In this document: positions 1 to 8,181 of the stretch, piece by piece
How positions within the stretch are numbered: the stretch's first letter is position 1
Layout of the letters: every line of letters starts with the position of its first letter
Assembly: GCA_019309945.1 (NCBI GenBank)
Contig: JAFDFH010000003.1
Span: 1 to 30,926, forward strand
Length of the DNA stretch: 30,926 nt
Source: Deltaproteobacteria bacterium
Lineage (GTDB): Bacteria > Desulfobacterota > Desulfobacteria > Desulfobacterales > JAFDFH01
Direction of reading: 5' to 3'
Program-made: the position numbers and the translations under genes
The notes under the pieces: generated by a model
What the model was told of the DNA's origin: nothing
What the model saw: the letters and a program-made list of their open reading frames with translations, nothing else
Databases searched by the model: none

Positions 1-91
1 TATGATTGCCCTCACGAACGACATTGAATCCTAGAAGCTCAAAGGATTTAACAACCTTTCGAATCGGAGCGTCAACAGGAAACTTCGACAT
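1..91 (-). CDS. hicA: HicA toxin, 5' part only (runs off the window)
   Basis: Reading the minus strand from the ATG at 91-89 gives MSKFPVDAPIRKVVKSFELL, then GFNVVREGNH, where the window ends. This is the start of a HicA mRNA-interferase. The double-stranded-RNA-binding-like fold begins with a helix, followed by the G-F-x-x-x-R-x-G-(S/N)-H strand that carries the catalytic histidine, and that histidine is the last full residue visible. Its ATG overlaps the hicB stop by one base (TGATG), so the two are translationally coupled in the order hicB-hicA. The rest of the gene lies outside the window, so integrity cannot be judged. Confidence 0.85.
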   Translation of the reverse strand, partial: MSKFPVDAPIRKVVKSFELLGFNVVREGNH

Positions 92-315
92 CAGACAGCT
101 ACTCCCGTTTCCGCAATGAAAGCTTCCAGAATTGGTGGGTCAGTATCAATTTGTTCAGGCCCGAATGTCTCAATATGAAATTTAATTGCCGATTTAACAT
201 CAGCCAACGCCGCTTCATATGTATCACCCTGCCCGACCACAACGCCCTTTAAACCGAGTGGATAAGCAACGTAGGTGTCGGGATGTTTCTCAACCACTAT
301 TTTGAATTGTTTCAT
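91..315 (-). CDS. hicB: HicB-family antitoxin
   Basis: A 74-residue protein starting MKQFKIVVEKHPDTYVAYPL, with the HicB-like partial RNase H fold: a strand, a Y-x-A-Y-P-L turn, then 'GVVVGQGDTYEAALADVKSAIKF' in pieces, matching the family's G-x-T-x-x-E-A helix. HicB neutralises HicA and usually represses its own operon. I chose ATG 315 over the upstream TTG at 348 because GAGGT sits 7 bases before it. There is no obvious C-terminal DNA-binding extension, so this is the short HicB form. It directly precedes and overlaps hicA. A possible promoter lies at about 357-385 on the same strand. Confidence 0.85.
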   Translation of the reverse strand: MKQFKIVVEKHPDTYVAYPLGLKGVVVGQGDTYEAALADVKSAIKFHIETFGPEQIDTDPPILEAFIAETGVAV

Positions 316-356
316 AATATTGACCTCATTCAATTTGATTTTCGGCAAGTTAACAG

Positions 357-385
357 ACTATATCACAATTGAAATGTAAAAACAA
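357..385 (-). promoter_or_regulatory. Possible promoter of hicBA
   Basis: On the minus strand TATAGT (357-362) lies 17 bases downstream of TTGTTT. The -10 is close to consensus and the -35 is weak. The hicB start codon is about 40 bases further on. This is read by eye only. Confidence 0.4.
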
Positions 386-809
386 AAAAAACGATTACTG
401 CAAACTTTTATACACCGAACGCCACTGATAACCTGGACAAAAAGCGCCAGCTTTTTAGATCAGCGTTAACCCATATGTTCTTTTTTCAGTTCATATATCG
501 AGACTTTTTACGAAACCGTCAAGCTTCAACAGCTCCCATGCGGATTTCAATTGCAGCTACCCGAAGTTTTCAATAGACTTGCTTTATTTTTGAATTGCCA
601 TGATTTTTCCTCCTTTTCAAAAACTATGTCATTTTCCTGGCCCGGAAAAGGCTCTGTATGTTTGCTCGGTCCGTAAGCGATTTCGTTTGGAATTCCATAA
701 CTTATTGAGTATATTCATGATATAGCACATAAAAGGATATGCATTTCTTTTTTAAAAAAGATTAAAACGAGAATATTGAATTGTGTATTAAAAACATTCT
801 CCGATGTTC
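363..809. other. AT-rich intergenic stretch with no convincing gene
   Basis: No ORF here resembles a protein. On the minus strand a well-formed GGAGG (613-609) sits 7 bases before an ATG at 601, but that frame reads only five codons (MAIQK) before TAA at 584. This may be the preserved 5' end of a deleted gene or a minimal leader ORF. The remainder is AT-rich, has stops in all frames, and was not assigned a function. Confidence 0.5.
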
Positions 810-836
810 TTGACAATAAGAGATATATCCTATAAC
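810..836 (+). promoter_or_regulatory. Possible sigma-70 promoter of livK
   Basis: A perfect TTGACA (810-815) is followed after 15 bases by TATAAC (831-836). The spacer is two bases shorter than optimal. The predicted 5' leader of about 95 bases runs to the livK start at 937. No clear operator was seen. Confidence 0.5.
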
Positions 837-936
837 AGGCATTTAGGTCTTTATCGCCATTGAATCGGCAGATCTTGAGTGGTTCGGTTCTTTTATAGTC
901 ACCAACACAAACAAAAAAGAATGGAGGTATTGAGTG

Positions 937-2106
937 ATGAAAAAGTTAATGTGTATGATGGTTGTTGGGATTTTCGTAATGACGGGTGGTTTTTTCGTTT
1001 CCGGAGCAATGGCCGCAAAAACTGTGGTCGTTGCTGTGCAGGCTCCGATCACTGGGCCATGGGCTTTTGAAGGCCAGATGGCGGTTCAGTCTTGCAAGGT
1101 CGCCGCTGAATTGATCAACCAAAAAGGTGGAATCCTGGGAGGAAGGATGATTGAGATTCAAGAGTTCGATGATTCGGGAACACCTAAGGACGGTGCCCTT
1201 GCCGCGATGAAAATCGTTTCAAATAAGGATATCGTCGCCGCCGTCTCAACCTACGGGTCTCCGACCGTGGAAGCGAGTTCTAATATTTTCGAAAAGCGGA
1301 AAATGATCAATATCGCTTATGGTGCAACATTTCTTGGCCTGAGCCAGAAAAATAGGCAGTTCTTTTTCCGAACCTGTGGACGGGATGATGCCCAAGGCAT
1401 CTTTTTTGCTGACTACGTTCCTAGAGAATTCAATGTGAAACGTATTGCCATGGTACACAATAACACCACGTTTGCCATCGGCGTGGCGGAAGAGACCATG
1501 AAAGCTCTGAAACCCAAAATCGATTCCGGGGAAGTCAAAATCGTTTTTTACGATGCTGTAAATCCCGAGGATAGAGATTTTACCCCCATATTGACAAAAT
1601 TACGGGAATCAAAGCCGGATGTATTTTATTATACCGGTCATTATCCCGAGGGCGCATTAATTGCCCGGCAGTCCGTAGACATCGGCCTCAAATGCCTATT
1701 TGTGGGCAGCAATGCGGTAATCAATGACGACTTCGTCAAAATTGCCGGATTGGATGTTGCTAAAGGCTGGCTCATGACCCAGGAACCGATGCCTGCCGAA
1801 CTCCCCTATGCGGAGTCAAAAGAATTTTTAGACGCTTATAAGAAAAAATACGGTGAAATTCCTTCAAGCCCCTGGCCGATTTATGCTGCCGATGCCGTGA
1901 ACATCATTGCCCATGCCGTCAATACGACCGGAAGCACCGATCCGGATGTATTGGAAGATTATCTGCATAACAAGGCCAACGGTGTGCCCGGCGTTACGGG
2001 ACCGATCGGCTTTACTGATCAGGGAGACCGTGAAGGCGTCCCCTACCTCATGTATGAGGTCGATAAAAACGGTAAATATGTCATCTACGAATCCAAAAAA
2101 AAGTGA
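937..2106 (+). CDS. livK: Branched-chain amino-acid-type ABC transporter, periplasmic substrate-binding protein
   Basis: A 389-aa type 1 periplasmic binding protein (Peripla_BP_6 family). It would bind its ligand in the periplasm and deliver it to the LivHM permease. Residues 1-26 form a Sec signal peptide: MKK, a hydrophobic core, then GAMA before AKTVVVAVQAP. The mature part opens with the family's V-x-x-x-x-P-I-T-G segment, followed by 'FEGQMAVQ', 'GGILGGRMIE' and the D-D-S-G-x-P ligand-loop region. There is no lipobox. I chose ATG 937 over the GTG at 934 because GGAGGT lies 8 bases upstream. The gene is separated from livH by 305 bases containing a palindrome and a strong hairpin, which could allow excess binding protein over permease. 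Substrate is not determinable: relatives bind Leu/Ile/Val, amides, urea or aromatic acids. Confidence 0.9.
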   Translation: MKKLMCMMVVGIFVMTGGFFVSGAMAAKTVVVAVQAPITGPWAFEGQMAVQSCKVAAELINQKGGILGGRMIEIQEFDDSGTPKDGALAAMKIVSNKDIVAAVSTYGSPTVEASSNIFEKRKMINIAYGATFLGLSQKNRQFFFRTCGRDDAQGIFFADYVPREFNVKRIAMVHNNTTFAIGVAEETMKALKPKIDSGEVKIVFYDAVNPEDRDFTPILTKLRESKPDVFYYTGHYPEGALIARQSVDIGLKCLFVGSNAVINDDFVKIAGLDVAKGWLMTQEPMPAELPYAESKEFLDAYKKKYGEIPSSPWPIYAADAVNIIAHAVNTTGSTDPDVLEDYLHNKANGVPGVTGPIGFTDQGDREGVPYLMYEVDKNGKYVIYESKKK

Positions 2107-2161
2107 TATCGGCCTGTATTCGCCATATTAAAATCAAAAAAGATTCTTGAGTCATTAAATC

Positions 2162-2315
2162 TAAATTGAGCGATTTTTTGCTTGATCTGCACCGAGCTCT
2201 AGCGCATCAAGGATCCGTGAAAATCCTCGACATAGCCACGGGTATGCCTGCGGTTTTCGCGAACCCTTATGCATCAAGATCTCAGCACATCTTTTCGAAA
2301 AAATTGCTCAACTTA
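2162..2315. repeat. 154-bp imperfect palindromic element
   Basis: The ends are inverted copies: TAAATTGAGCGATTTTTT at 2162-2179 against TAAGTTGAGCAATTTTTT read from 2315 backwards, 16 of 18 identical. Weaker pairing continues to the centre at about 2238, where CATAG and TATG flank the tip. The centre contains CGCAGGCATA and CGAGGAT (minus strand), which also occur in the MITE-like family at 16018 and 30819. It looks like a small non-coding mobile or structured element. Confidence 0.7.
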
Positions 2316-2326
2316 GGTTAAAACAA

Positions 2327-2360
2327 GCGCTAGCCTCGCGTTTTTCTGCGAGGTTAGCGC
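2327..2360 (+). promoter_or_regulatory. Strong hairpin between livK and livH
   Basis: GCGCTAGCCTCGC (2327-2339) pairs with GCGAGGTTAGCGC (2348-2360) across an 8-base loop, giving 13 base pairs including one G-U. No T-run follows, so it is not a classical terminator. By analogy with other binding-protein transporters it could protect the livK mRNA 3' end or partly attenuate read-through into livHMGF. That role is inference. Confidence 0.6.
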
Positions 2361-2411
2361 TAAACGGATAAGCCATCTTGGTCAGGGGCGATTCGGTTAA
2401 AGAGAAATGAC

Positions 2412-3323
2412 ATGGGCGTGTTTATTGAACAGATAATCAATGGTCTGACCATTGGCTCCTTTTATGCGCTGATTGCTTTAGGATACACTATGGTATACGG
2501 CGTTATGAAGCTCATCAATTTTGCCCATGGAGACCTTTTTGCCCTTGGGGCCTATGCAGGCTACACATTGCTGGTTTTGGGCTCTGCTTACATCAGCAAT
2601 CAGTTTGGGCTCTGGGGTGGATTGATTCTGGCGGTGGGTTTTGCGGGTATATGTGTGGCGCTTATCGGATTGGCCCTGGAGCGCATCGCCTACCGTCCCC
2701 TGTACGCAGCAGGGCGATTGCCGGCCGTGGTTTCCGCCCTGGGGGCCTCTATTTTTTTGGAAAACGCTATGATGGTCATCTGGGGACCCCGATACCTGGC
2801 ATACACCTCTCAGGTGGTCCCGGTAACACGAATTCATATCGCCGGCATTGAAATTGCCGCTCTCCAGGTGGTTATCCTCGTATTTTCGGCAATCCTTATG
2901 GGGATCCTCTTCTTTATTGTACAAAAAACAACCTTTGGTATGGCCATACGGGCTTCAGCCCTCGACCGCGATACAGCAGCACTGATGGGCATCAATATCA
3001 ACCATATTATACTGTTCATATTCATGCTCGGCCCGGCCCTGGGAGGGATGACCGGCGTGATGGTCGGCATGTACTACCGACAGATCAACTTCACAATGGG
3101 CTGGAATTACGGTCTTAAAGCCTTTACCGCCAGCGTACTGGGCGGCATCGGAAACATACCGGGGGCCATGCTCGGGGGACTGCTCCTGGGCGTGATGGAG
3201 ATGCTGGGAGCGGTCTATATATCCGCCGCCTGGAAGGACGTTTTCGTGTTTCTGGTTCTGATTCTGGTCTTGATTTTTCGTCCTACCGGGCTGCTGGGTG
3301 AAGCTACCGCGGAAAAAGTATAG
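2412..3323 (+). CDS. livH: Branched-chain amino-acid-type ABC transporter, permease LivH
   Basis: A 303-aa inner-membrane permease with about eight hydrophobic segments. Family hallmarks in order: N-terminal 'INGLTIGSFYALIALGYTM', 'VYGVMKLINFAHGDLFALGAY' in pieces, the R-P-L-x-x-A-G-R-L-P loop, and the cytoplasmic coupling region 'TTFGMAIRASALDRDTAALMGI' (in pieces), which contacts the ATPases. The C-terminus ends in 'FRPTGLLGE', as is usual for LivH. Length is normal (about 300 aa). It pairs with LivM, whose gene starts 6 bases after this stop. The Shine-Dalgarno site (AAAGAGAAA) is weak. Confidence 0.93.
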   Translation: MGVFIEQIINGLTIGSFYALIALGYTMVYGVMKLINFAHGDLFALGAYAGYTLLVLGSAYISNQFGLWGGLILAVGFAGICVALIGLALERIAYRPLYAAGRLPAVVSALGASIFLENAMMVIWGPRYLAYTSQVVPVTRIHIAGIEIAALQVVILVFSAILMGILFFIVQKTTFGMAIRASALDRDTAALMGININHIILFIFMLGPALGGMTGVMVGMYYRQINFTMGWNYGLKAFTASVLGGIGNIPGAMLGGLLLGVMEMLGAVYISAAWKDVFVFLVLILVLIFRPTGLLGEATAEKV

Positions 3324-3328
3324 TAAAT

Positions 3329-4282
3329 ATGATGTTCAAAACACTTTCGCCTTTGAATCGACTGATCCCCACAGCTGTAATCGCCCTCTTTTGTATCTAT
3401 CCTTTTTTTGCCAACGATTATCAACTGGATGTCGGATTCTTTTTCGGAATTTACGCCCTTTTGGGTCTCAGTTTGAATATCGTTTTAGGCGAAGTCGGGC
3501 TTTTCGACTTCGGTCATGCAGGATTTTATGCCATCGGTGCCTATACAACTGCCATTCTCAATACCCATTATGGGATTCCAATTCTGGTCCTCATGCCATT
3601 GAGCGCTCTGGCCGCTGGCATATTTGCCTATATCGTTGTGTCGCCGGTCATCCACCTTCGCGGAGATTATCTGTTGATCGTCACCATCGGTTTTGGGGAA
3701 ATTATTCGCCTGGGGCTGATCAATAATCCGTTCGGCCTTACCGGGGGTCCGAATGGCGTTGTCGGTATCGATAATCCGAGTATCACGCGCTACCTGATGA
3801 TCGACAGCTCTTTTGAATTTTATTTTTTAATCTGGATCGTCGTGAGCCTGAGTATTATTGGTTTAATCCACCTTCAAAATTCCCGGATCGGCAGGGCCTG
3901 GAATTGTATTCGCGAGGACGAGACCGCTGCTCAAGCAACCGGTATAAATGTCAGGTCTTACAAACTCCTCGCTTTTATTCTGGGTGCCGGTCTGGCGGGT
4001 GTGGCTGGAAATCTTTATGCCAGCAAGATGATGGTCGTTTCACCCCACAGTTTCACCTTCATAGAATCAGCCATGATGTTCTGTATTGTTCTCATCGGAG
4101 GAATGGGGTCAATTCCTGGTGTGTTGATCGGCGCCGCCGCCATAAGCCTTTTTCCGGAAATTTTCAGGGGAGTCGCCCAATATCGAATGCTTCTTTTCGG
4201 TGCTGTCCTGATGGCCATGATGATATTCCGGCCCGGCGGGATATGGCCGAGGAAGCGCGGTTCTTTAAAAATAAGTTCTTAA
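3329..4282 (+). CDS. livM: Branched-chain amino-acid-type ABC transporter, permease LivM
   Basis: A 317-aa inner-membrane protein with multiple hydrophobic segments. Diagnostic stretches are 'YALLGLSLNIVLGEVGLFDF' followed by 'GHAGFYAIGAYT', the 'LRGDYLLIVTIGFGEIIRL' segment, 'NPFGLTGGPNGV', the coupling loop 'SRIGRAWNCIREDETAAQA', and a C-terminal 'FRPGGIWP'. These match the LivM family at normal length. It forms the transmembrane channel with LivH. Two adjacent ATGs (3329, 3332) are possible starts and no strong ribosome-binding site separates them. The gap to livG is 63 bases. Confidence 0.93.
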   Translation: MMFKTLSPLNRLIPTAVIALFCIYPFFANDYQLDVGFFFGIYALLGLSLNIVLGEVGLFDFGHAGFYAIGAYTTAILNTHYGIPILVLMPLSALAAGIFAYIVVSPVIHLRGDYLLIVTIGFGEIIRLGLINNPFGLTGGPNGVVGIDNPSITRYLMIDSSFEFYFLIWIVVSLSIIGLIHLQNSRIGRAWNCIREDETAAQATGINVRSYKLLAFILGAGLAGVAGNLYASKMMVVSPHSFTFIESAMMFCIVLIGGMGSIPGVLIGAAAISLFPEIFRGVAQYRMLLFGAVLMAMMIFRPGGIWPRKRGSLKISS

Positions 4283-4345
4283 AGACTAAATACGCCTTTT
4301 ATCACAGCCGGATAGGGTCGGCTGAGCGGGGTTGAAGCATAAAAA

Positions 4346-5143
4346 ATGACATACGGTTCATCTCATAAGCTTCTGGAAACGTATCAACTGACGAAAAGAT
4401 TCGGTGGCTTAACCGCTGTTTCGGATCTGGATTTAACGGTCAAGCAGGGGGAAATCAGCAGCCTCATCGGACCGAACGGTGCCGGAAAAACAACCGTATT
4501 TAATGTTGTAACCGGTATTTACCGCCCTGATAACGGGAGGATCGTATTCGACGGCACTGACATTGCAGGGAAAAAGCCCCATAAGATCGTGGGTAAGGGA
4601 ATCGCACGGACCTTTCAAAACATTCGCCTTTTTCCTGAAATGACCTGTCTTGAAAACGTCATGGCGGGGCAGCACTGCCGATCGTCATCCGGCGTGTGGG
4701 CCTCCATTTTTAGAACCTCAAAACAAAGAAGGGAAGAAAAAGCCATTCAGGCGCTTGCGGAAAAACTTCTGCAAAAGGTCGGATTGTGGCATTTCAAAGA
4801 CGAGCTGGCCAAAAATATCCCCTATGGAAGGCAGCGAATACTTGAAATTGCACGCGCTATGGCCAGCCATCCGAAGCTTCTGGTGCTCGACGAGCCGAGC
4901 AGCGGCCTGAACTCGAAGGAAACCGAAGACCTGATCGATTTCCTCCGGCAACTGCTCCAAGAAGGGTTGACGCTATTTATTATCGAACACGATATGAAGG
5001 TGGTAATGGGTATTTCCGACTGGATTACGGTCATGGATGAAGGTAAAAAAATCGCAGAAGGTCGTCCCGAAGATATCTATTATAATCCAGTGGTTATAGA
5101 GGCCTATCTGGGAAAAGACGAGGACAATTCGGACAGGATCTAA
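4346..5143 (+). CDS. livG: Branched-chain amino-acid-type ABC transporter, ATPase LivG
   Basis: A 265-aa cytoplasmic ABC ATPase. Walker A is GPNGAGKTT near residue 43. The Q-loop is 'ARTFQNIRLF'. The signature region is 'IPYGRQRILEIARAMA', the Y-G-x-Q-R form normal in LivG rather than LSGGQ. Walker B is 'LLVLDEPSSGLN', and the switch histidine is in 'IIEHDM'. The LivG-specific 'SSGLNSKET' and a C-terminal 'YNPVVIEAYLG' are present. It drives the LivHM channel as a heterodimer with LivF, whose ATG follows 3 bases after this stop. Confidence 0.93.
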   Translation: MTYGSSHKLLETYQLTKRFGGLTAVSDLDLTVKQGEISSLIGPNGAGKTTVFNVVTGIYRPDNGRIVFDGTDIAGKKPHKIVGKGIARTFQNIRLFPEMTCLENVMAGQHCRSSSGVWASIFRTSKQRREEKAIQALAEKLLQKVGLWHFKDELAKNIPYGRQRILEIARAMASHPKLLVLDEPSSGLNSKETEDLIDFLRQLLQEGLTLFIIEHDMKVVMGISDWITVMDEGKKIAEGRPEDIYYNPVVIEAYLGKDEDNSDRI

Positions 5144-5145
5144 GG

Positions 5146-5898
5146 ATGACAGCAATACTCTCCGTTGAAAATCTGCATGTAACCTACGGGACCGTAGAAG
5201 CCCTCAAGGGGGTCTCACTCGAATTGAACGAGGGTGAAATCGTGACGGTTCTGGGAGCCAACGGAGCCGGCAAAAGCACTCTTTTAAAGGCCGTATCCAG
5301 GCTGATCCCTGTAAAAAAGGGAGCCATGAAGTTGCATGGCAAGATTTTCAATACGATCCCTGCATTTGAAGTGGTGTTAAAGGGAATTTCCCACTGTCCC
5401 GAAGGGCGAAGAGTCTTTGCTACCCTTACCGTCGAAGAAAATCTTAATGTCGGTGCCTACACGCGGCGCAAGAGGGTCGGTGAGGTCAGGAAGGCCAAGG
5501 AGCGGGTGTTTGACCTGTTTCCAATTTTAGAAGAACGAAGAAAACAATTTGCGGGCACATTATCCGGTGGAGAGCAGCAAATGATGGCCATCGGCCGAGC
5601 GTTGATGAGCGACCCTCGCATTCTGCTTTTAGACGAGCCCTCTTTGGGCCTGGCCCCCTTGTTGGTCAAACATATCTTTCAAATCATCAATGAAATTAAT
5701 TCCCAGGGGGTTTCGATTCTGCTGGTGGAGCAAAACGCCCGGAAAGCGCTCAGCATAGCTAACCGTGGGTATGTCCTCGAAACCGGGAAAATCTCCATCA
5801 GCGGAATGGCTTCCGAGCTACAGCAAAACGCTAAGGTTCAGGAAGCCTACCTCGGAGGAAAAGCCCTGACATCACCTGCTCCTGCGGTGCCTTCCTGA
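5146..5898 (+). CDS. livF: Branched-chain amino-acid-type ABC transporter, ATPase LivF
   Basis: A 250-aa ABC ATPase. Walker A is GANGAGKST, the Q-loop region is 'GISHCPEGRRVFATLTVEEN' (a LivF hallmark), the signature is LSGGEQQMMAIGRALM, and Walker B is 'ILLLDEPSLGLAPLLV'. 'LLVEQNARKAL' contains the switch region, with Q replacing the usual H as is normal in LivF. It is the partner of LivG and ends the operon. The 12 residues after 'YLGG' are a short Ala/Pro-rich tail. A palindromic element begins 2-3 bases after the stop. Confidence 0.93.
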   Translation: MTAILSVENLHVTYGTVEALKGVSLELNEGEIVTVLGANGAGKSTLLKAVSRLIPVKKGAMKLHGKIFNTIPAFEVVLKGISHCPEGRRVFATLTVEENLNVGAYTRRKRVGEVRKAKERVFDLFPILEERRKQFAGTLSGGEQQMMAIGRALMSDPRILLLDEPSLGLAPLLVKHIFQIINEINSQGVSILLVEQNARKALSIANRGYVLETGKISISGMASELQQNAKVQEAYLGGKALTSPAPAVPS

Positions 5899-5900
5899 CA

Positions 5901-6180
5901 AATATTTGAGGGGTCGGGGAGTTTTTTTAAATACTATGTAAATAGCGGAATGAGTAATCAGCAGCGTAATCGTGCACTGTTTGAATGCATTAGGGATCGT
6001 TAAGAAAGAGCCCAGAACACCCTGACGTTTTACCGCGGGCTTTCTTAAATATCATCCTGTTTTATCACGAGAATGCCTGCTCTTTCTTTACGAACCTTTA
6101 TAAATGAGTTTGCACGATGGAGTCGCTGATTATTCATGAAGCGATCGAATCGAAAAAACTCCCCGACCATTCAAATATTT
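5901..6180. repeat. 280-bp palindromic MITE-like element with nested hairpin
   Basis: The left end AATATTTGAGGGGTCGGGGA is inverted at the right end (AATATTTGAATGGTCGGGGA read from 6180 backwards), and both continue into GTTTTTT. Internal segments also match in inverted orientation (AATCAGC, ATCGTGCA, AAGAAAGAGC). Nested inside is a strong stem, TTAAGAAAGAGCCC (6000-6013) with GGGCTTTCTTAA (6037-6048), which could stop transcription after livF. The element fills the whole gap between livF and the hydrolase gene. No transposase is encoded. Confidence 0.7.
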
Positions 6181-6206
6181 AAGGTATGAGGAGGATGTAT
6201 ACTGCC

Positions 6207-7088
6207 ATGGAAAAGAACACAGCACTCAAAAGACTCTGTGTCAAGGTGATTGCCGAGGACAGTGTCGGCTATGAGACCCCTTACCTTGGGCAGCATGGTA
6301 TTTCATTGCTGCTGTCTGCGGAACATGCAAGCGGTGTAAACCATGTGCTTGTAGATGTGGCCCAGGACCCCGTTGCACTGCTCGAAAATTTTAAAAGGAT
6401 GAATATTTCGCTTGCTTGCGTGGATGCGGTGGTTCTTACCCATTGTCATTATGACCACACGCAGGGCGTAGCGAAAATCCTCGGGGAAATCGGAAAAAAA
6501 GACCTTCCGATCATCGCACATCCGGACCTGTTTCGTAAGCATTTCATTTCAGACCCTTTTTTAAGGCCCATCGGTGTTATGGACGGGGATCGAAAAAGTG
6601 ACATTGAAGCCGCCGGCGGCGTCCTTTATCTGACACGTGATCCCCTGAATATTCTGCCGGGCTTGATGACCACCGGTGAAGTTCCAAGAGTAACGGACTT
6701 TGAGGAAGTCGGAATGAACCTGTATACTCTTGAAAACGGTAAGGTGAAAAAGGACGCAATGATAGACGACCTTGCGGTGGTGGCAAACGTGAAAGGCAAG
6801 GGATTGATTATTGTGACCGGATGCAGCCATGCTGGAATCGTGAACATTGCACATCACGCGATGAAACTGAACGCCAAGGAAAAGATACACGCGATTATCG
6901 GCGGATTTCATTTAATTGAAGCTTCGAAGCAGAGGATCGAAAAAACAGCCTCAGAATTGAAAAAGATCGGTCCGAACCGGGTTTATGCGGGCCACTGTAC
7001 CGGATTCAAAGCCCAGATGGCGCTTTACAACGTTTTTAAGGATCGGTTTTCACCTTTGTATACCGGACTGAGCGTGGAAGTTGGATAG
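6207..7088 (+). CDS. Metallo-beta-lactamase-fold hydrolase (COG1237-like)
   Basis: A 293-aa soluble protein of the MBL superfamily. The metal-binding motif is LTHCHYDHTQG (His79, His81, Asp83, His84), followed by 'VTGCSHAGIVN', then 'AIIGGFHLI' and 'YAGHCTGFKA'. This order (H-x-H-x-D-H, G-C-S-H-x-G, G-G-x-H, H-C-T-G) is that of COG1237, whose members are often labelled dihydropterin-ribofuranosyl-aminobenzene phosphate synthase homologues. That label is not proof of activity here. In-frame ATGs exist at 6186, 6195 and 6207. I chose 6207 because GAGGAGG (6188-6194) precedes it by 12 bases and abuts the others. It is isolated from its neighbours by the 5901-6180 element. Confidence 0.8.
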   Translation: MEKNTALKRLCVKVIAEDSVGYETPYLGQHGISLLLSAEHASGVNHVLVDVAQDPVALLENFKRMNISLACVDAVVLTHCHYDHTQGVAKILGEIGKKDLPIIAHPDLFRKHFISDPFLRPIGVMDGDRKSDIEAAGGVLYLTRDPLNILPGLMTTGEVPRVTDFEEVGMNLYTLENGKVKKDAMIDDLAVVANVKGKGLIIVTGCSHAGIVNIAHHAMKLNAKEKIHAIIGGFHLIEASKQRIEKTASELKKIGPNRVYAGHCTGFKAQMALYNVFKDRFSPLYTGLSVEVG

Positions 7089-7563
7089 CTGTAGGAAGGA
7101 GTGGATGTTGGGCGTAAACCTCCGATTCTTGCAAGGGTAAATTTTGTTTAAAATAAGGCCTCGGCGGGTTAATCCGGGTCTCTTATACAATCGTCGGTAC
7201 CGGGCCCAGGCCTAAACGCAAGGGGCCGGACATACAAAAAGGAAAAGTACGACCTCACTAAAAAATGATGGGCCGACAAAAATGTTGGTCTCCTTCAAAT
7301 TTGTAGTTCTGATGTAATTTCCTCCCATTGATTTTCCGGTCTGGCCAAATATCCTTAGATTCCAAAACCAGTTGATATTTAAAAGAATAGGATCGTTTTT
7401 CTTCACATAATCGATCCATTGGATAGACTGGCATCCTTCTTGCTGCTTTGCAGTGACGACAATGATGCCATCATGTTCGCTCAATATAAGTCTATACATA
7501 CCCTAAAAAATAAAATGCCGTACCTTTTAGACGATACCAATTAATTTTAAAAGGAGCAGTACA
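7089..7563. other. Intergenic region, no supported gene
   Basis: This 475-base gap contains a short imperfect palindrome around two AGGCCT sites (about 7158-7214). On the minus strand a 95-codon open frame (7499-7212) exists, but it lacks a ribosome-binding site and any family motif I recognise, so I do not call it. The last 20 bases hold AAAGGAG, the ribosome-binding site for the lipoprotein gene. No convincing promoter was identified, although one is expected for the downstream operon. Confidence 0.4.
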
Positions 7564-8157
7564 ATGGGAATAAAGAAAATTATTTTAATAATAACCGGTT
7601 CATTTATCTTTTTTGCTGGTTGTGGTTACGATATTGTTTTGGTGAAAAGAAAACCAAATGACGAAACTACAAAAACAAGCAACCTAAAACTGAGAAACTA
7701 TTATCCGGCCGCTGTAATAAATCCGATCGTATTGACGCATGCGGATTTAGAGAAAAAAAAGGCTTATATCCTCAACACGAAAATAACAGTTGAACAATTT
7801 CGCTTGTTTGCCGATGACGCACGCAAGTTCGAGGATAACCTAAAAACGGAAGAGCTTGGGCGTGAAGCCAACAAATATATCAAAATGTATGTCGACCCGA
7901 TTATCCATGATAATGAAGTGATTGAAAATCCAGAAACAAAGGCTGAGATTGCAAAACTTTATCTGCTCAGTGCTTCCCTTTATTTTGATTTGGCAAGGCC
8001 CTATCAGGCAAAGTATTATCTTGATTGGCTTAATGGGCGTTTTGGAGGGGAGTATCTATCAGCCATAACAACCGAACGAGGCGATGATGGTTTGGTTACA
8101 CTTGCTGAAGGAATAGAAAAAATAAGAAAAAAGATTTCAGTTGATACAAACAGCTAA
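7564..8157 (+). CDS. Predicted lipoprotein, first gene of a Tol/Ton-like operon
   Basis: 197 aa. The N-terminus 'MGIKKIILIITGSFIFFAGC' is a type II signal peptide with lipobox F-A-G-C (Cys20). Residue +2 after Cys is Gly, not Asp, which favours sorting to the outer membrane by the E. coli rule (applied here by analogy). The rest is mainly predicted helix. The segment 'AEIAKLYLLSASLYFDLARP' and its continuation have the look of one or two TPR-like hairpins. AAGGAG lies 9 bases before the ATG. The next gene starts 24 bases downstream. I do not recognise the family. Context suggests an outer-membrane component working with the TolQ/TolR/TonB-like proteins that follow. Confidence 0.75.
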   Translation: MGIKKIILIITGSFIFFAGCGYDIVLVKRKPNDETTKTSNLKLRNYYPAAVINPIVLTHADLEKKKAYILNTKITVEQFRLFADDARKFEDNLKTEELGREANKYIKMYVDPIIHDNEVIENPETKAEIAKLYLLSASLYFDLARPYQAKYYLDWLNGRFGGEYLSAITTERGDDGLVTLAEGIEKIRKKISVDTNS

Positions 8158-8181
8158 AATAAAGAGGTAAATATTAATATT

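Noticed and set aside
2478..2924. 148-codon minus-strand frame inside livH
   Set aside because: Shadow of livH, with low-complexity residues typical of antisense frames and no start signal.
4820..4860. LivG signature 'PYGRQR' lacks the LSGGQ motif
   Set aside because: Y-G-x-Q-R is the usual form in LivG proteins, so this is not a defect.
7212..7499. 95-codon open frame on the minus strand
   Set aside because: No ribosome-binding site, no recognisable motif, and another frame of the same stretch is equally open; treated as intergenic.
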